Positions 7,682-16,792 of a stretch of 33,839 bases of DNA are shown piece by piece. Under the pieces are notes generated by a model, which did not search any database, was not told the DNA's origin, and worked only from the letters and a program-made list of their open reading frames with translations. The stretch is taken from the NCBI GenBank assembly GCA_902812455.1, contig CADDZH010000055.1, positions 1-33,839 of the forward strand, written 5' to 3'. Within the stretch, counting starts at the first letter, position 1; every line of letters starts with the position of its first letter. The translations under genes were made by a program, and so were the position numbers. Source of the stretch: Chloroflexota bacterium. GTDB lineage: Bacteria; Chloroflexota; Ktedonobacteria; Ktedonobacterales; Ktedonobacteraceae.

Positions 7682-10600
7682 ATGAGATTTCATCAAGAGA
7701 TGCCTGTGATCAGGCCGAGGCAACTGAAACAATATCCTGACAAGATGGCCTATTTCAGCGACCTGCGCACCCAGCAACAGGCGGCTAGCTATATGGAGTG
7801 GTTGGCCTGGCAGGCTAAATCTGTGCATTCTCCAGAAAAGATCCAGGCTTACCGTGAGATCGGCCTGGCACCAAAGAAGGTCGGCAAGCGCGAAGTACGC
7901 ACCTTCGCACCTTTTCAGGAGCATTTATCGGCCCTCCAGGTGATTACACCTGCTCAGCTCGGCTTCCTGATCCTGCTCGTGCTTTGCTGGAGCGCCGGCC
8001 TGCTTCTCCTTCAGACAATGATGCTGACCCTGACCCTGGCCGTGATTACCATCCTCTACACTGGCGGCTTCTTGCTCAGCGTCATTCTGGCTACCCTTGC
8101 CTTAAGGGGAGGTTCGGGTGAGGAGATCGACGACCAGATCATTGCGCTCCTGGATCAAATGGGCGCAGAATGGCCATCTTATACCATTCTCTGCCCGCTT
8201 TATCATGAAGTAGCGGTCGTCCCCCAGTTTGTAGAAGCTATGCGGACATTGAATTACCCGCCAGATAAACTCCAGGTGCTGTTTCTTACCGAGGAAAACG
8301 ACCAGGAAACGCGCGCCGCGCTCCTATCGATGCATCTTCCTCCCTACTTCACCGTTCTGACGGTGCCCAGGGGAATGCCCCAGACAAAACCACGCGCCTG
8401 CAATTTTGGGCTTTTACAGGCCACCGGCCAGTTCATTGTGATCTTCGATGCAGAAGATAAGCCGGAACCCAACCAGCTCAAGAAGGCTATCCTCACGTTC
8501 GCTCATTATGGGCCGGATCTGGCTTGCGTTCAGGCCAAGCTCAACTTCTACAACCCTGAGCAGAATTTGCTGACCCGCCTGTTCACGGCTGAATACAGCT
8601 TGTGGTTCGATATTATGCTGCCCGGACTCCAGCACACCGGATTGGCGTTGCCCCTGGGAGGGACATCCAACCACTTTCGTACCGATGCTCTTCGCGCCTT
8701 AGGTGGATGGGATGCTTTCAACGTCACAGAGGATTGTGATGCCGGCTTGCGCCTCTCGCAGTACCACTTAACCACAGCCGTACTGAACAGTACAACATAC
8801 GAGGAGGCTACTTCGCGCCTTAAAGGGTGGCTTTTCCAGCGATCGCGCTGGATCAAAGGCTATATGCAAACGTACCTGGTTCATATGCGCCATCCCTTGC
8901 AAACCCTGCGCCGCCGGGGCATACGCAAGTTCTTTTCCCTGCAGGTTATCGTCGGCGGCTGGACGGCCGTCCTGCTTGTCAATCCTTTCATGTGGCTGCT
9001 CTCTATTCTTTATTTGCTCCTGCAGCCCACTACCCTGTACCATGAGCTTTTCCCTACCCCTATCTTCTACATGGGAACACTCTGCTTCGTCTTTGGCAAC
9101 TTCTTCTACATGTATCTTCATATGATCGGTTGCCTGCGCCGCAAACACTATACCCTGCTTAAATGGGTCTTACTCATCCCTTTTTATTGGGCGCTCATGA
9201 GCATATCCGCCTTCATTGCCCTCTACCAGCTCATCGTCAAACCCCATTACTGGGAGAAAACAGAGCATGGCAACCATCTCAGGCAGGCAAGACGTCCTCC
9301 CTCCTCTGCATACGCAGCACACGGACCCCTCCTGCTCGACTCAGCCGGTACCAGGCGCGATGTAATGGCTTCCCTGCCGACCATGCGTATGCCTGCCATT
9401 GTCAGTAGAGGCCTCTTCAAACGACCGGTGCTGCCCACGAGTTTCAACACAGCAACGCAAGAGATTTCGGCGATACAAGCAGCATTGTCCGTGCAGCGAA
9501 GGCAAGCTCCCCTTCATACTCAGGGGCGCAGGCGGTTCTTCCCGGCTTTTCTCAAAGATGGCTGGCTTCTCGCCGCGCTGGCCATAGCAGTCTTAATGAG
9601 TGTAGGATCGATGCTCTATGTGTTCCAGCAACATTGGACGCTAGCGTACGAAGATGCTGTCGCTCACCTGGAGATCGGGCGCCGCCTGCTTGACAATGCG
9701 ACACCGGGGCTTGCTCAACTCGGCGGTGTGTGGTTGCCCCTGCCTCACTTGCTCATAGCCCTCTTTGCCTGGAACGATTATCTATGGGAGACAGGCCTGG
9801 CCGGCAGCCTGGCGGGCATGCTCTGTTACCTGGTCACCGTCATCTACGTCTTTCTCGCGGCGCGCAGGCTGACACACAGCAGCAGCGCAAGTTTCATTGG
9901 AACGCTCGTTTTTGTACTCAACCCGAACGTGCTCTACCTGCAAGCAACGCCATTAACCGAGCCGGTATGCTGGGCTACCTTTACCGTTGCCTGCTACTAC
10001 ATGCTTGCCTGGGTGCAGGAAGGCAAGACGCAATATATGGTGCTGGTTAGTTTCTCTACATTTCTGGCGACGCTGGCTCGCTATGATGGATGGGTGCTTG
10101 TAGTGGTCTTCCCGGTAGTCATCATCGCGACCGGGTTATTGAAGCATCATACCCTGCGCAAGATCGAGGGCAACCTGGTCTTGTTCTGCACGCTGGGCGC
10201 TCTCGGCATCGTCCTCTGGCTCATCTGGGGGCAGGTTATCTTTGGCAACCCCCTCTATTTCCAACGAGGCCCTCAATCTGCGCAGGCCCAAACCATGCTC
10301 TACCATAATCCTTTGCAGGCTTACCAGAACCATAACCTGCTCGCCGATATTCAAGTCTATTCGATCGATACCATCGAGACGCTGGGAATTGGCCTGGTTG
10401 TGCTCGCCGTCATGGGGCTGCTGGTTTATGTGCTTAGGCGCTGGAAGTCGGCGGAGATGCTGGCTGTGCTTGCTTTCCTGGCTCCTTTTGGCTTTTATAT
10501 TGCTGCCCTGTTTGCGGGACAGGCCGAGTTGTTCGACAGCAAGGCCGTCTTCTACCCGCTGGGTATCATTCCCTTAAGCCAGAGTCCACATCTTCTCAAT

Positions 10601-11203
10601 AGCCGCTTCGGTTCGGAGATGGTAGCTCCGATGGCGGTCTTTGTAGCGCTTCTGGTACCCAGATTGCCTGGCATCGTCACGCCGTTGCGCAGGTTGGGAG
10701 TGATCTCTGGCAAAACGATTCTTCTGACGCTGATTGTGTTGCAATCGGCATGGATAGCGTATGGAGGAGTTATCACGGTCATTGCCCAGACCAATCCGCC
10801 ATTTTGTGTTAACTCTTATCCTATCAATGTCTACCTCTCGGAGCACTATGATGGTGGCCGCATCCTGCAAACAGACTTTCCATTTCTTCTCTCTGAAGGG
10901 GAAGAGGATATTCACTTCAGCCATGTTATTTATGAAGGTTCAGGCTCATTGTGGACACAGGCGTTACAGCAACCGCAGAAGTATGTTCACTGGGTGATTT
11001 TCGTGCCTGGAGATGATATTGCGCAAGCCCTTGCAAAGAATGATCCCCAATTTTCGCAACAATTCGCGCTTGTGGCAACAACACCTTCTGGAATGAGGCT
11101 CTATGTTCTCAACGGGCTTTCCTTGCCAACAAATCCTCCTGCGCCTCTCTTACAAAGTGAGCAGCAGTTCTGCACCGCAAGTAACTATCACGTGCAACCA
11201 TGA
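7682..11203 (+). CDS. GT2 family glycosyltransferase fused to a GT-C (PMT/GT39-like) membrane domain
   Basis: 1173 residues, far longer than either family alone. Residues 90-142 hold two membrane segments. Residues 165-400 are a BcsA-type GT2 domain with FDAED (255-259), the acceptor motif TED (349-351) and QRSRW (386-390). More membrane segments follow to 520, ending in a PHYWEKTEHG motif. A polar linker covers about 530-620. From 625 on there is a polytopic GT-C-like domain, with the acidic pair E657-D658 in the first outer loop, as in protein mannosyltransferase and ArnT relatives. A plausible reading is that the GT2 half elongates or exports a polysaccharide, and the GT-C half adds sugars from a lipid carrier. 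No strong ribosome-binding site precedes the ATG; later ATGs at 7700 and 7745 are possible. Confidence 0.87.
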   Translation: MRFHQEMPVIRPRQLKQYPDKMAYFSDLRTQQQAASYMEWLAWQAKSVHSPEKIQAYREIGLAPKKVGKREVRTFAPFQEHLSALQVITPAQLGFLILLVLCWSAGLLLLQTMMLTLTLAVITILYTGGFLLSVILATLALRGGSGEEIDDQIIALLDQMGAEWPSYTILCPLYHEVAVVPQFVEAMRTLNYPPDKLQVLFLTEENDQETRAALLSMHLPPYFTVLTVPRGMPQTKPRACNFGLLQATGQFIVIFDAEDKPEPNQLKKAILTFAHYGPDLACVQAKLNFYNPEQNLLTRLFTAEYSLWFDIMLPGLQHTGLALPLGGTSNHFRTDALRALGGWDAFNVTEDCDAGLRLSQYHLTTAVLNSTTYEEATSRLKGWLFQRSRWIKGYMQTYLVHMRHPLQTLRRRGIRKFFSLQVIVGGWTAVLLVNPFMWLLSILYLLLQPTTLYHELFPTPIFYMGTLCFVFGNFFYMYLHMIGCLRRKHYTLLKWVLLIPFYWALMSISAFIALYQLIVKPHYWEKTEHGNHLRQARRPPSSAYAAHGPLLLDSAGTRRDVMASLPTMRMPAIVSRGLFKRPVLPTSFNTATQEISAIQAALSVQRRQAPLHTQGRRRFFPAFLKDGWLLAALAIAVLMSVGSMLYVFQQHWTLAYEDAVAHLEIGRRLLDNATPGLAQLGGVWLPLPHLLIALFAWNDYLWETGLAGSLAGMLCYLVTVIYVFLAARRLTHSSSASFIGTLVFVLNPNVLYLQATPLTEPVCWATFTVACYYMLAWVQEGKTQYMVLVSFSTFLATLARYDGWVLVVVFPVVIIATGLLKHHTLRKIEGNLVLFCTLGALGIVLWLIWGQVIFGNPLYFQRGPQSAQAQTMLYHNPLQAYQNHNLLADIQVYSIDTIETLGIGLVVLAVMGLLVYVLRRWKSAEMLAVLAFLAPFGFYIAALFAGQAELFDSKAVFYPLGIIPLSQSPHLLNSRFGSEMVAPMAVFVALLVPRLPGIVTPLRRLGVISGKTILLTLIVLQSAWIAYGGVITVIAQTNPPFCVNSYPINVYLSEHYDGGRILQTDFPFLLSEGEEDIHFSHVIYEGSGSLWTQALQQPQKYVHWVIFVPGDDIAQALAKNDPQFSQQFALVATTPSGMRLYVLNGLSLPTNPPAPLLQSEQQFCTASNYHVQP

Positions 11204-11215
11204 ACGTATGCTCAG

Positions 11216-11245
11216 TTAGACTAAACAAGCATAACATGTTACACT
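11216..11245 (+). promoter_or_regulatory. Possible promoter before the hydroxyacid dehydrogenase
   Basis: TTAGAC (11216-11221) and TACACT (about 11240-11245) are separated by 18 bases. The spacer and -10 region contain GCATAACATGTTACAC, which recurs with one change at about 1220-1235 before the iron transporter. It lies about 65 bases before the dehydrogenase start. Confidence 0.4.
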
Positions 11246-11310
11246 AATAGGTGCTGGCATGTATCCATTTCGCATGTATTATATGTACATATAAAAAGAG
11301 GAATTCGACG

Positions 11311-12306
11311 ATGAGGGATGAAGGTCGAACACCTTCAGGTATCGTGATAAGCGCATATCATTTTTCACCTGAATCACAAGCCATATTGCGCAAAGCGGCA
11401 GGAACAGAGGTCATATGCGCCGCAAGCCCGGAGGACTTCCTGGCCCACTTGCCTGAAGCAGAGATTGCCTGCTCGTACTGGATGCCTGATAATTGGAGGG
11501 AGCTGGCGCCGAACTTGCGCTGGCTTCAAAGCTCAGGGGCAGGCATCGACAGGCTACAATCAACAGGCATCCTCGATGCAGATAGCGGGGTCATAGTCAC
11601 CACAGCAACGGGAATTCACCCCGTATCTATCAGCGAATACGTGATATGCAGTATGCTGATGTTCAACCGCAACTGGCCGCAGATGGTACGCTTGCAGGAT
11701 CGCCATACCTGGCCGCGCAGCGGAAGCTGGTATAACCTGAGGGCGCGCGAGCTTGAAGGCCAGACCATAGGCATTGTCGGGTTAGGACATATCGGGCGAA
11801 GGATTGCGCAACTTGCCCGGGCCTTTGGTATGCACGTTCTTGCCACACGGCGCTCGGCGCGCCCAGGCGACAGCGATCCAGATGTTGACCGGCTCTATTC
11901 GATGGAGCAATTGCACGAGATGCTTCCCCTTTGCGATTACGTCGTGCTTGCCGTGCCATTAACAGCACAAACGGAACACCTCATTGGCGAGAAGGAACTG
12001 CGAGCGATGAAGCCGGATACATACTTAGTGAATATCGCCCGGGGAGGCATCATTGATCAAAATGCCCTGATACAGGCTCTTCAGGAACACTGGATTGCAG
12101 GCGCCGGTCTCGATGTCGCCTCGCCGGAGCCGCTGCCGCCAGATAGCCCGCTCTACTCCTTGTCCAACGTGATTCTGACCCCTCATATTGCAGGAGACAG
12201 TGAACGCTATGATCAGCGCCTCACAGCGCTTTTTGCTGATAACCTGCGGCGTTACCGCACAGGTCAACCCCTGCGCAATCGCTATGATCCGGCACGTGGA
12301 TACTAA
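11311..12306 (+). CDS. D-2-hydroxyacid dehydrogenase family protein
   Basis: 331 residues of the NAD-dependent D-isomer 2-hydroxyacid dehydrogenase family. It has the cofactor-binding motif GLGHIGR (157-163), the substrate Arg in NIARGG (R244), the Glu in SPEPLPP (about 273) and the catalytic His in TPHIAG (H292). It most resembles glyoxylate/hydroxypyruvate-reductase-like members lacking an ACT regulatory domain. An upstream in-frame GTG at 11251 would add 20 residues, but AGAGGA eight bases before the ATG at 11311 makes that start far better. It runs 24 bases ahead of the DUF3090 gene and probably shares its transcript and terminator. Substrate not determinable. Confidence 0.9.
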   Translation: MRDEGRTPSGIVISAYHFSPESQAILRKAAGTEVICAASPEDFLAHLPEAEIACSYWMPDNWRELAPNLRWLQSSGAGIDRLQSTGILDADSGVIVTTATGIHPVSISEYVICSMLMFNRNWPQMVRLQDRHTWPRSGSWYNLRARELEGQTIGIVGLGHIGRRIAQLARAFGMHVLATRRSARPGDSDPDVDRLYSMEQLHEMLPLCDYVVLAVPLTAQTEHLIGEKELRAMKPDTYLVNIARGGIIDQNALIQALQEHWIAGAGLDVASPEPLPPDSPLYSLSNVILTPHIAGDSERYDQRLTALFADNLRRYRTGQPLRNRYDPARGY

Positions 12307-12330
12307 TCTAATGTGAGGTGAAGAGAAGAT

Positions 12331-12924
12331 ATGAGCACAGAACTGGGTCTTGCAGAATTAGTCGGAGCTGAGGCCATTGGCCAGCCTGGCCAGCGGCGTT
12401 TTTGCCTTTTCGTGCGTAGTTATCGCGGCTCCGCCATCATGTGGATGGAGAAGGAACAGCTCAATCGCCTGTCGATAGCCATAGACCGTGCTCTGGCGCA
12501 ACTTAGCGAGGGGCAGATATTGCGTACAGAGGCGCAGACGGGCAGCCGGCCCGCGCCGGAAGGTATGCCCCCGGATTTTCCCACATCTCCCGAATACGAT
12601 TTCCGGGAGGCGCAAATAGGCCTGGCCTATAACGGGCAAGATGATCTTTTCTCACTGGTGGTCGCCCCGGTAGATATTATCATGGAGCCGGGGCAGGAGC
12701 CACAGGCCCTGGTACGCGAGGAGGATAGCGTCTCATTCCTGTTTACCCAGAAACAGGCGCAGTCTTTGTCTAACGCCATCAATGTCCTCGTGAGCAGCGG
12801 ACGACCCGTTTGTCCTCTTTGCCAGACCCCACTTGACGGTGGTCCTCACGCCTGTGTCAAGCAGAATGGGCACTATGAAGTTGTGCAGGTCATCGAAGAT
12901 GACGAGGACGAAGAGGAAGAATAG
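12331..12924 (+). CDS. DUF3090 family protein
   Basis: 197 residues. The N-terminus has the DUF3090 pattern IGQPGQRRFCLFV, followed by MEKEQLNRL and a C-terminal zinc-ribbon-like CPLC...PHAC knot. The last ten residues are nearly all Asp and Glu. In Actinobacteria this family commonly lies beside a histidine phosphatase and an SCO1664-type gene; neither is present here, where a hydroxyacid dehydrogenase precedes it instead. Its function is unknown. A GAGGTGAAGAGAAG stretch upstream of the ATG serves as ribosome-binding site. A strong terminator follows directly. Confidence 0.87.
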   Translation: MSTELGLAELVGAEAIGQPGQRRFCLFVRSYRGSAIMWMEKEQLNRLSIAIDRALAQLSEGQILRTEAQTGSRPAPEGMPPDFPTSPEYDFREAQIGLAYNGQDDLFSLVVAPVDIIMEPGQEPQALVREEDSVSFLFTQKQAQSLSNAINVLVSSGRPVCPLCQTPLDGGPHACVKQNGHYEVVQVIEDDEDEEEE

Positions 12925-12930
12925 AAGAAG

Positions 12931-12988
12931 AACAAAGAGGAAGGACGCCTGTCTAGTCTAAGACACGCAGGCGTCCTTCTTCTTTGTT
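12931..12988 (+). terminator. Strong intrinsic terminator
   Basis: AAGGACGCCTG (12941-12951) pairs perfectly with CAGGCGTCCTT (12968-12978). The stem extends outward through AACAAAGA (12931-12938) and TCTTTGTT with one G-T pair, about 21 bp in all. A T-rich tail follows. The purine-rich left arm and T-rich right arm make it usable by both strands: it ends the dehydrogenase/DUF3090 transcript and may also stop the opposing operon. Confidence 0.88.
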
Positions 12989-13054
12989 GTTTCCAGCCTG
13001 GGTTGAACGCATTGCAGCCAGAAAAGCTGTACGTAGATCTCTGCCCCTGGCTAC

Positions 13055-13465
13055 TTACTCAATACAAACATATTTGTTTGCCTTTTGAAGATAATTCTCC
13101 TCATTGGCTTCAATCATCAGCTTATGAAGCACCACAACATCCGCATCAGGCAAACACTCGACCGGCTGGACACAAAGGCGCATAACCGCACGGCCATTCT
13201 CGATTACCTGGATATAGCCTTTGGTTCGTGGCACACGATACACACGTTGTGGTTCGGTCGGGCTAGGAACCTCGAGGTAGCCTCGCCAGACGAGCTGGTG
13301 AAATTGCTCTGGCGTCAGCGTATCGCGTAAAAGATCAGCCGCACGTCGTTCTGCTCGCGACCAGCCTTTGAAGTATGGTTGCAAGATCAACCATACCATG
13401 GGGGAGATGGCGAGCGCAACGACAATCCAACCCAGGGCGGTTAGCACCTGAGTGATGTAGCTCAT
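13055..13465 (-). CDS. Unknown membrane-anchored protein, second gene of a two-gene operon
   Basis: 136 residues. Residues 8-30 form one membrane segment, followed by a basic stretch (KGWSRAERRA) that predicts a cytoplasmic C-terminal domain. That domain is about 100 residues, with GYLEVPSP, RVYRVP and a run LCVQPVECLPDADVVVLHKLMIE that looks well structured. I do not recognise the family. Its ATG overlaps the stop of the upstream gene by four bases (ATGA), so translation is coupled. It probably acts at the inner face of the membrane with the small Gly-Gly-tailed protein. Confidence 0.75.
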   Translation of the reverse strand: MSYITQVLTALGWIVVALAISPMVWLILQPYFKGWSRAERRAADLLRDTLTPEQFHQLVWRGYLEVPSPTEPQRVYRVPRTKGYIQVIENGRAVMRLCVQPVECLPDADVVVLHKLMIEANEENYLQKANKYVCIE

Positions 13466-13707
13466 CCGCCAACGACTCGCGGGACCATAATAATCTGCTC
13501 AGCCGTGTGGTCAAACTGCTCGATGCGCTGTGTCGGTTTACCGGGTTCGACTCGGAAGGCAGTCGCTCCTTTTGCACGCTCTTGCGCAAATATGCGCTCT
13601 GCTTCTCGAACAGCAGCCATGGCTTCGGGGTCACCCGCCAGAACCTTCTGCTCGTCCCAGGTGACACGGTCATCACCGCGCCGTGACATCACCCGTAACA
13701 TTCCCAC
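13462..13707 (-). CDS. Small protein with MoaD-like C-terminal Gly-Gly
   Basis: 81 residues from a GTG start. AAGGAGG stands seven bases before that GTG, whereas the ATG two codons later is too far from it and the upstream in-frame ATG at 13758 has none. The sequence contains a charged helix (about residues 26-46), a probable beta hairpin, and the ending IIMVPRVVGG. That ending resembles the MoaD/ThiS beta-grasp tail, where ...PPVAGG is adenylated and thiocarboxylated. I cannot confirm a beta-grasp fold from sequence, and the N-terminal part does not look like typical MoaD. No ThiF/MoeB-type activating enzyme is in the window. Coupled to the membrane protein gene downstream. Gene call good; function open. 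Confidence 0.75.
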   Translation of the reverse strand: MGMLRVMSRRGDDRVTWDEQKVLAGDPEAMAAVREAERIFAQERAKGATAFRVEPGKPTQRIEQFDHTAEQIIMVPRVVGG

Positions 13708-13960
13708 AGTCGTTCCTCCTTCGTAGAATACGCCAAAAAGGCAACGTTCAACGAACACACTTAGAGGCTACCCATCTCGTGCTTGAAGTGAACCAAAAGC
13801 TTTTCACTCCAAGAAGAGAGGCGCCGATGTACAAAAACGAACTACGTGGAACAGAAACCTCACGTACACTAGTAACACTTTCCTTCTGACTGAATCGTTT
13901 CTAGCGATCCATACCCAGGTACCTGAATGATAGTACGCACGTACATCAATCGATATTACT

Positions 13961-13989
13961 ATTGTACGTGAGACTTGGTAGATAGTCAA
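13961..13989 (-). promoter_or_regulatory. Promoter of the Gly-Gly-tail operon
   Basis: Read on the minus strand, TTGACT (13984-13989) and TACAAT (13961-13966) are separated by exactly 17 bases. Transcription would start near 13954, leaving a leader of about 245 bases before the GTG at 13707. CACGTAC-like words recur around it (about 13861, 13937, 13964), which may be regulator sites. Otherwise 13708-14039 shows no gene. Confidence 0.65.
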
Positions 13990-14039
13990 TGGTCAGGTGG
14001 CTGCTATCCGTAATTTTAACCTGCATTTCGGGCACCCGC

Positions 14040-14152
14040 ACGCTCCAGGGCACCCGCAAGGGTTGCCCCTACCCTCGACACCTCGGCTTGCCACACGTCC
14101 AGAGTAGGGACAGGGCTCCGCCTCTGGCCACCCCTGTCCTGGCTCGGGCCCC
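14040..14152. repeat. GC-rich palindromic repeat cluster
   Basis: The cluster contains a GGGCACCC...GGGTTGCCC stem ending in CCCCTAC (14066-14072). It also has a GGACAGGG/CCCTGTCC stem (14108-14115 with 14132-14139). The CCCCTAC end is shared by repeats at 17280, 24289, 25260, 26384 and 26427. It lies downstream of the DegV gene and might also help end that transcript. Confidence 0.55.
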
Positions 14153-14159
14153 CATTTGC

Positions 14160-15008
14160 TTAGCCTTCACGTCTAAGGAGCATGACTACACCGGCGGTGC
14201 CTGGGCCTGTATATGTGCCTAGAACTGCGCCAAGCAGGTACTCAGGCATCTCACCCTGGTAGCTTGTGCTGAGCGCCTCCGCCAACTGCCGGCACACTTC
14301 CTCGCTGGATCCAATTACAGAGAGCCGCTCCGGCTTCATCTCTTGAACCAACTGGGCTATGCGAGCATAGGCTTTACTGCGCGTGCGCGGCTGCTCAAGC
14401 GGAACCACAATGCCATCTTTGATGGAGATTATTGGTTTAATGCTGAGCATATTGCCCATCAATGCTCGTGCAGCGCCAATACGCCCGCCTCGCTTCAGGT
14501 ATTCCAGTGTATCGAGGACGCCCAGGACACGAACTCGTGCTAACCGGTCGCGCAGGTTCTTCTCAATCTCTTCGCGTGGCAGCCCCCGCTTTGCTTCTTC
14601 CGCAGCCAGCATCACCGGCATTCCAATTCCCATGCTAACAGTACCCGAATCGATCACCTCGATAGGCACCTTTTTCAGCTCGTCCGGCAGGCTATCCCGC
14701 GCGGTGCAGGCCGATTGGTAGGTGCCACTGAGCTTAGAAGAGAGATGCACTGATAGAATCGCATCGGCCTCCTCCTCAATCAGGCGGGCATACGCTTCTT
14801 GAAAAGCTGCCGGTGAAGGTTGCGAAGTGCGCGGTAATACCTGGCTGGTCTGAAGTCTGGCATAGAAACCCGCGTTATCCAGCTCTATTCCATCAAGGTA
14901 AGCCTGATCGCCGAAAAAGACGGTGAGCGGAACAATGGCAATGTCAAGCGCCCGGGCCTGCTCCAGCGGTATATCGGATGTACTATCTGTGACGATACGA
15001 ACGGCCAT
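14160..15008 (-). CDS. DegV family fatty-acid-binding protein (FakB-type)
   Basis: 282 residues. It starts with the DegV signature IVTDSTSDIP, followed by VPLTVFFGD, a central SSKLSGTYQSA stretch that contacts the fatty-acid carboxylate in the family, and the ending GTYTGPGTAGVV. DegV/FakB proteins hold a fatty acid while FakA phosphorylates it. An upstream ATG at 15125 overlaps the previous gene; the ATG at 15008 has AGGAG seven bases ahead and is preferred. The FakA-like gene ends 67 bases upstream on the same strand, which supports a FakA-FakB kinase pair. Confidence 0.9.
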   Translation of the reverse strand: MAVRIVTDSTSDIPLEQARALDIAIVPLTVFFGDQAYLDGIELDNAGFYARLQTSQVLPRTSQPSPAAFQEAYARLIEEEADAILSVHLSSKLSGTYQSACTARDSLPDELKKVPIEVIDSGTVSMGIGMPVMLAAEEAKRGLPREEIEKNLRDRLARVRVLGVLDTLEYLKRGGRIGAARALMGNMLSIKPIISIKDGIVVPLEQPRTRSKAYARIAQLVQEMKPERLSVIGSSEEVCRQLAEALSTSYQGEMPEYLLGAVLGTYTGPGTAGVVMLLRREG

Positions 15009-15075
15009 AGCCAATCTCCTGCTGGCACTCTTCTGATGGACATAGTATAGCACATATCTCCGGCAGGAAATTCTG

Positions 15076-16788
15076 TCACTCTGCTGAAATAATGTAGGCA
15101 TAATAAGGCTGCCCGCCGTCCACAACCTCTATCTCAATATGCGAATACTGCTCTTTAATCTGCCTGGCTATCTTTTGCGCATCTTGCGCGCTCTCGTCCT
15201 CTCCATAGTAAAGCGTCACGATCTCATAGCGCTCTATATTCATACGCTGGAGTGTATCGCGGATCACCTGTTCTTTGCTGCTGCCCGCCACTGCGAGATT
15301 CCCATTGATCAGGCCGATAACATCGCCCTCACGCACGCGCACGCCGTCAATTTGCACAGAGCGCACTGCCGTGGTAATTTCTGCCACCTGGATGGTCTTG
15401 ATCGCTGCAGTCATGGCCTGGCAATTCGTGGCGAAATCAGCTTCAAAATTGAACGCTTGCAGGGCAGCTATGCCCTGGGGCATGGTATCTGTTGGCACGA
15501 TATAGACTTCTTTATCTGTTAAATTGGTCACCTGGCGCGCGCTCAAGATCACATTGCTATTGTTGGGCAAGATGATCACTTGCCTGGCCTGCACGGCATT
15601 CACCCCATCAAGCAATTCCTCCGTGCTGGGATTCATCGTTTGCCCGCCTGGCACAATGGTACTTACTCCCAGGCCTTTGAAGACCTTCTCAAAACCTGCC
15701 CCTGACACGACGGCGACAACAGCGATTGAAAGAGCCGGCAACTCCTCGGCCTGCTGCTCATCCAGGGCGTGTTCGGCTGCGCTTGCTGCCGCATACGCCA
15801 GGCTCTGCTCCTGCAGATTTTCGATGTTGATATCCAGCAAGCTGCCCAGGCTCACGCCATAATCAAGAATCTTGCCGGGCCAGAGCGTATGTGTATGTAC
15901 TTTCAACATCTTCTCATCCCCGGCTACCACCGTCGAAACGCCGCCCATATCAATGATAGTTTGCCTGATCGTATCAACATCTAACTTCTCACCGCGCAGC
16001 AGGAACACCACTTCATACCCATACTCTTCTTCAACCGCGACGCGCCCTTTTTTTAGCGGGGCTTCCTGCGCCGTTTCCCTGCCCGGCAGCGCCAGAGTTC
16101 CTACTTCTTCGCCTTGCGCTGCCATTGATTCTCCGCGCGTATAGCGCCATATGCCTTCTAAAAGCGTGCAAAAACCCTGTCCACCCGCATCAACCACCCC
16201 GGCTTGCTTAAGGATGGGAAGCAGATCGGGCGTCCTGGCTACGGCTTGCCGTGCTGCCGTGACCACCTCCTGCATTAAGCCAACCAGATCATCACCTCGC
16301 CCGGCGCTCCTTTTGGCTGCTCCGGCGCTCTCGCGGATAACCGTCAGGATTGTCCCTTCCACAGGCCTGATCACCGCACGATGGGCAAAGCGAGATGCTT
16401 CCTGTAGGGCTTCAGCCAGATCGGATGCTGTGAAGGTCTTCTTTTTGTCCAATCCTTCCGCCAGCCCGCGCAGCGTCTGCGAGAGAATGACCCCTGAATT
16501 CCCACGTGCCCCAAGCAATGCGCCCTGCGCCAGCTTTGCCGCAATGGCCCCAACCGAGGTCTCATTGCTGCTGGCAATATTGCGAATGGCTGCCTGCATC
16601 GTGGCGGACATATTCGAACCGGTATCGCCATCGGGGACGGGAAAGACATTGAGCGTGTTAATAATTTCTTGATGCTCTTCCAGCCAGGCCGCTCCGGCAA
16701 CTAACGCTTTCTTGAGGTCCTGCCCATCAAAGACGCTAATGTGCCGCGGGCGCTGCCTGGGTACTGTGCGAGACATTTGTTCCTGCAT
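15076..16788 (-). CDS. fakA: DAK2-domain fatty acid kinase (FakA/YloV-like)
   Basis: 570 residues, close to the usual length of the YloV/FakA family. The N-terminal DhaL-like kinase domain shows NVFPVPDGDTGSN (47-59), whose Asp residues bind Mg-ATP, and GARGNSGVILSQ (about 93-104). The C-terminal DAK1-like half shows VHTHTLWPG and LPNNSNVILSA. FakA transfers phosphate to a fatty acid held by FakB, feeding exogenous fatty acids into phospholipid synthesis. It follows asp23 by four bases and precedes the DegV gene, so all three fit one operon. An ATG four codons later (16776) is an alternative start. Confidence 0.9.
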   Translation of the reverse strand: MQEQMSRTVPRQRPRHISVFDGQDLKKALVAGAAWLEEHQEIINTLNVFPVPDGDTGSNMSATMQAAIRNIASSNETSVGAIAAKLAQGALLGARGNSGVILSQTLRGLAEGLDKKKTFTASDLAEALQEASRFAHRAVIRPVEGTILTVIRESAGAAKRSAGRGDDLVGLMQEVVTAARQAVARTPDLLPILKQAGVVDAGGQGFCTLLEGIWRYTRGESMAAQGEEVGTLALPGRETAQEAPLKKGRVAVEEEYGYEVVFLLRGEKLDVDTIRQTIIDMGGVSTVVAGDEKMLKVHTHTLWPGKILDYGVSLGSLLDINIENLQEQSLAYAAASAAEHALDEQQAEELPALSIAVVAVVSGAGFEKVFKGLGVSTIVPGGQTMNPSTEELLDGVNAVQARQVIILPNNSNVILSARQVTNLTDKEVYIVPTDTMPQGIAALQAFNFEADFATNCQAMTAAIKTIQVAEITTAVRSVQIDGVRVREGDVIGLINGNLAVAGSSKEQVIRDTLQRMNIERYEIVTLYYGEDESAQDAQKIARQIKEQYSHIEIEVVDGGQPYYAYIISAE

Positions 16789-16792
16789 AATG

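Noticed and set aside
13804..13989. A 61-codon minus-strand frame upstream of the Gly-Gly-tail gene
   Set aside because: It overlaps a strong promoter reading toward that gene and lacks a ribosome-binding site.
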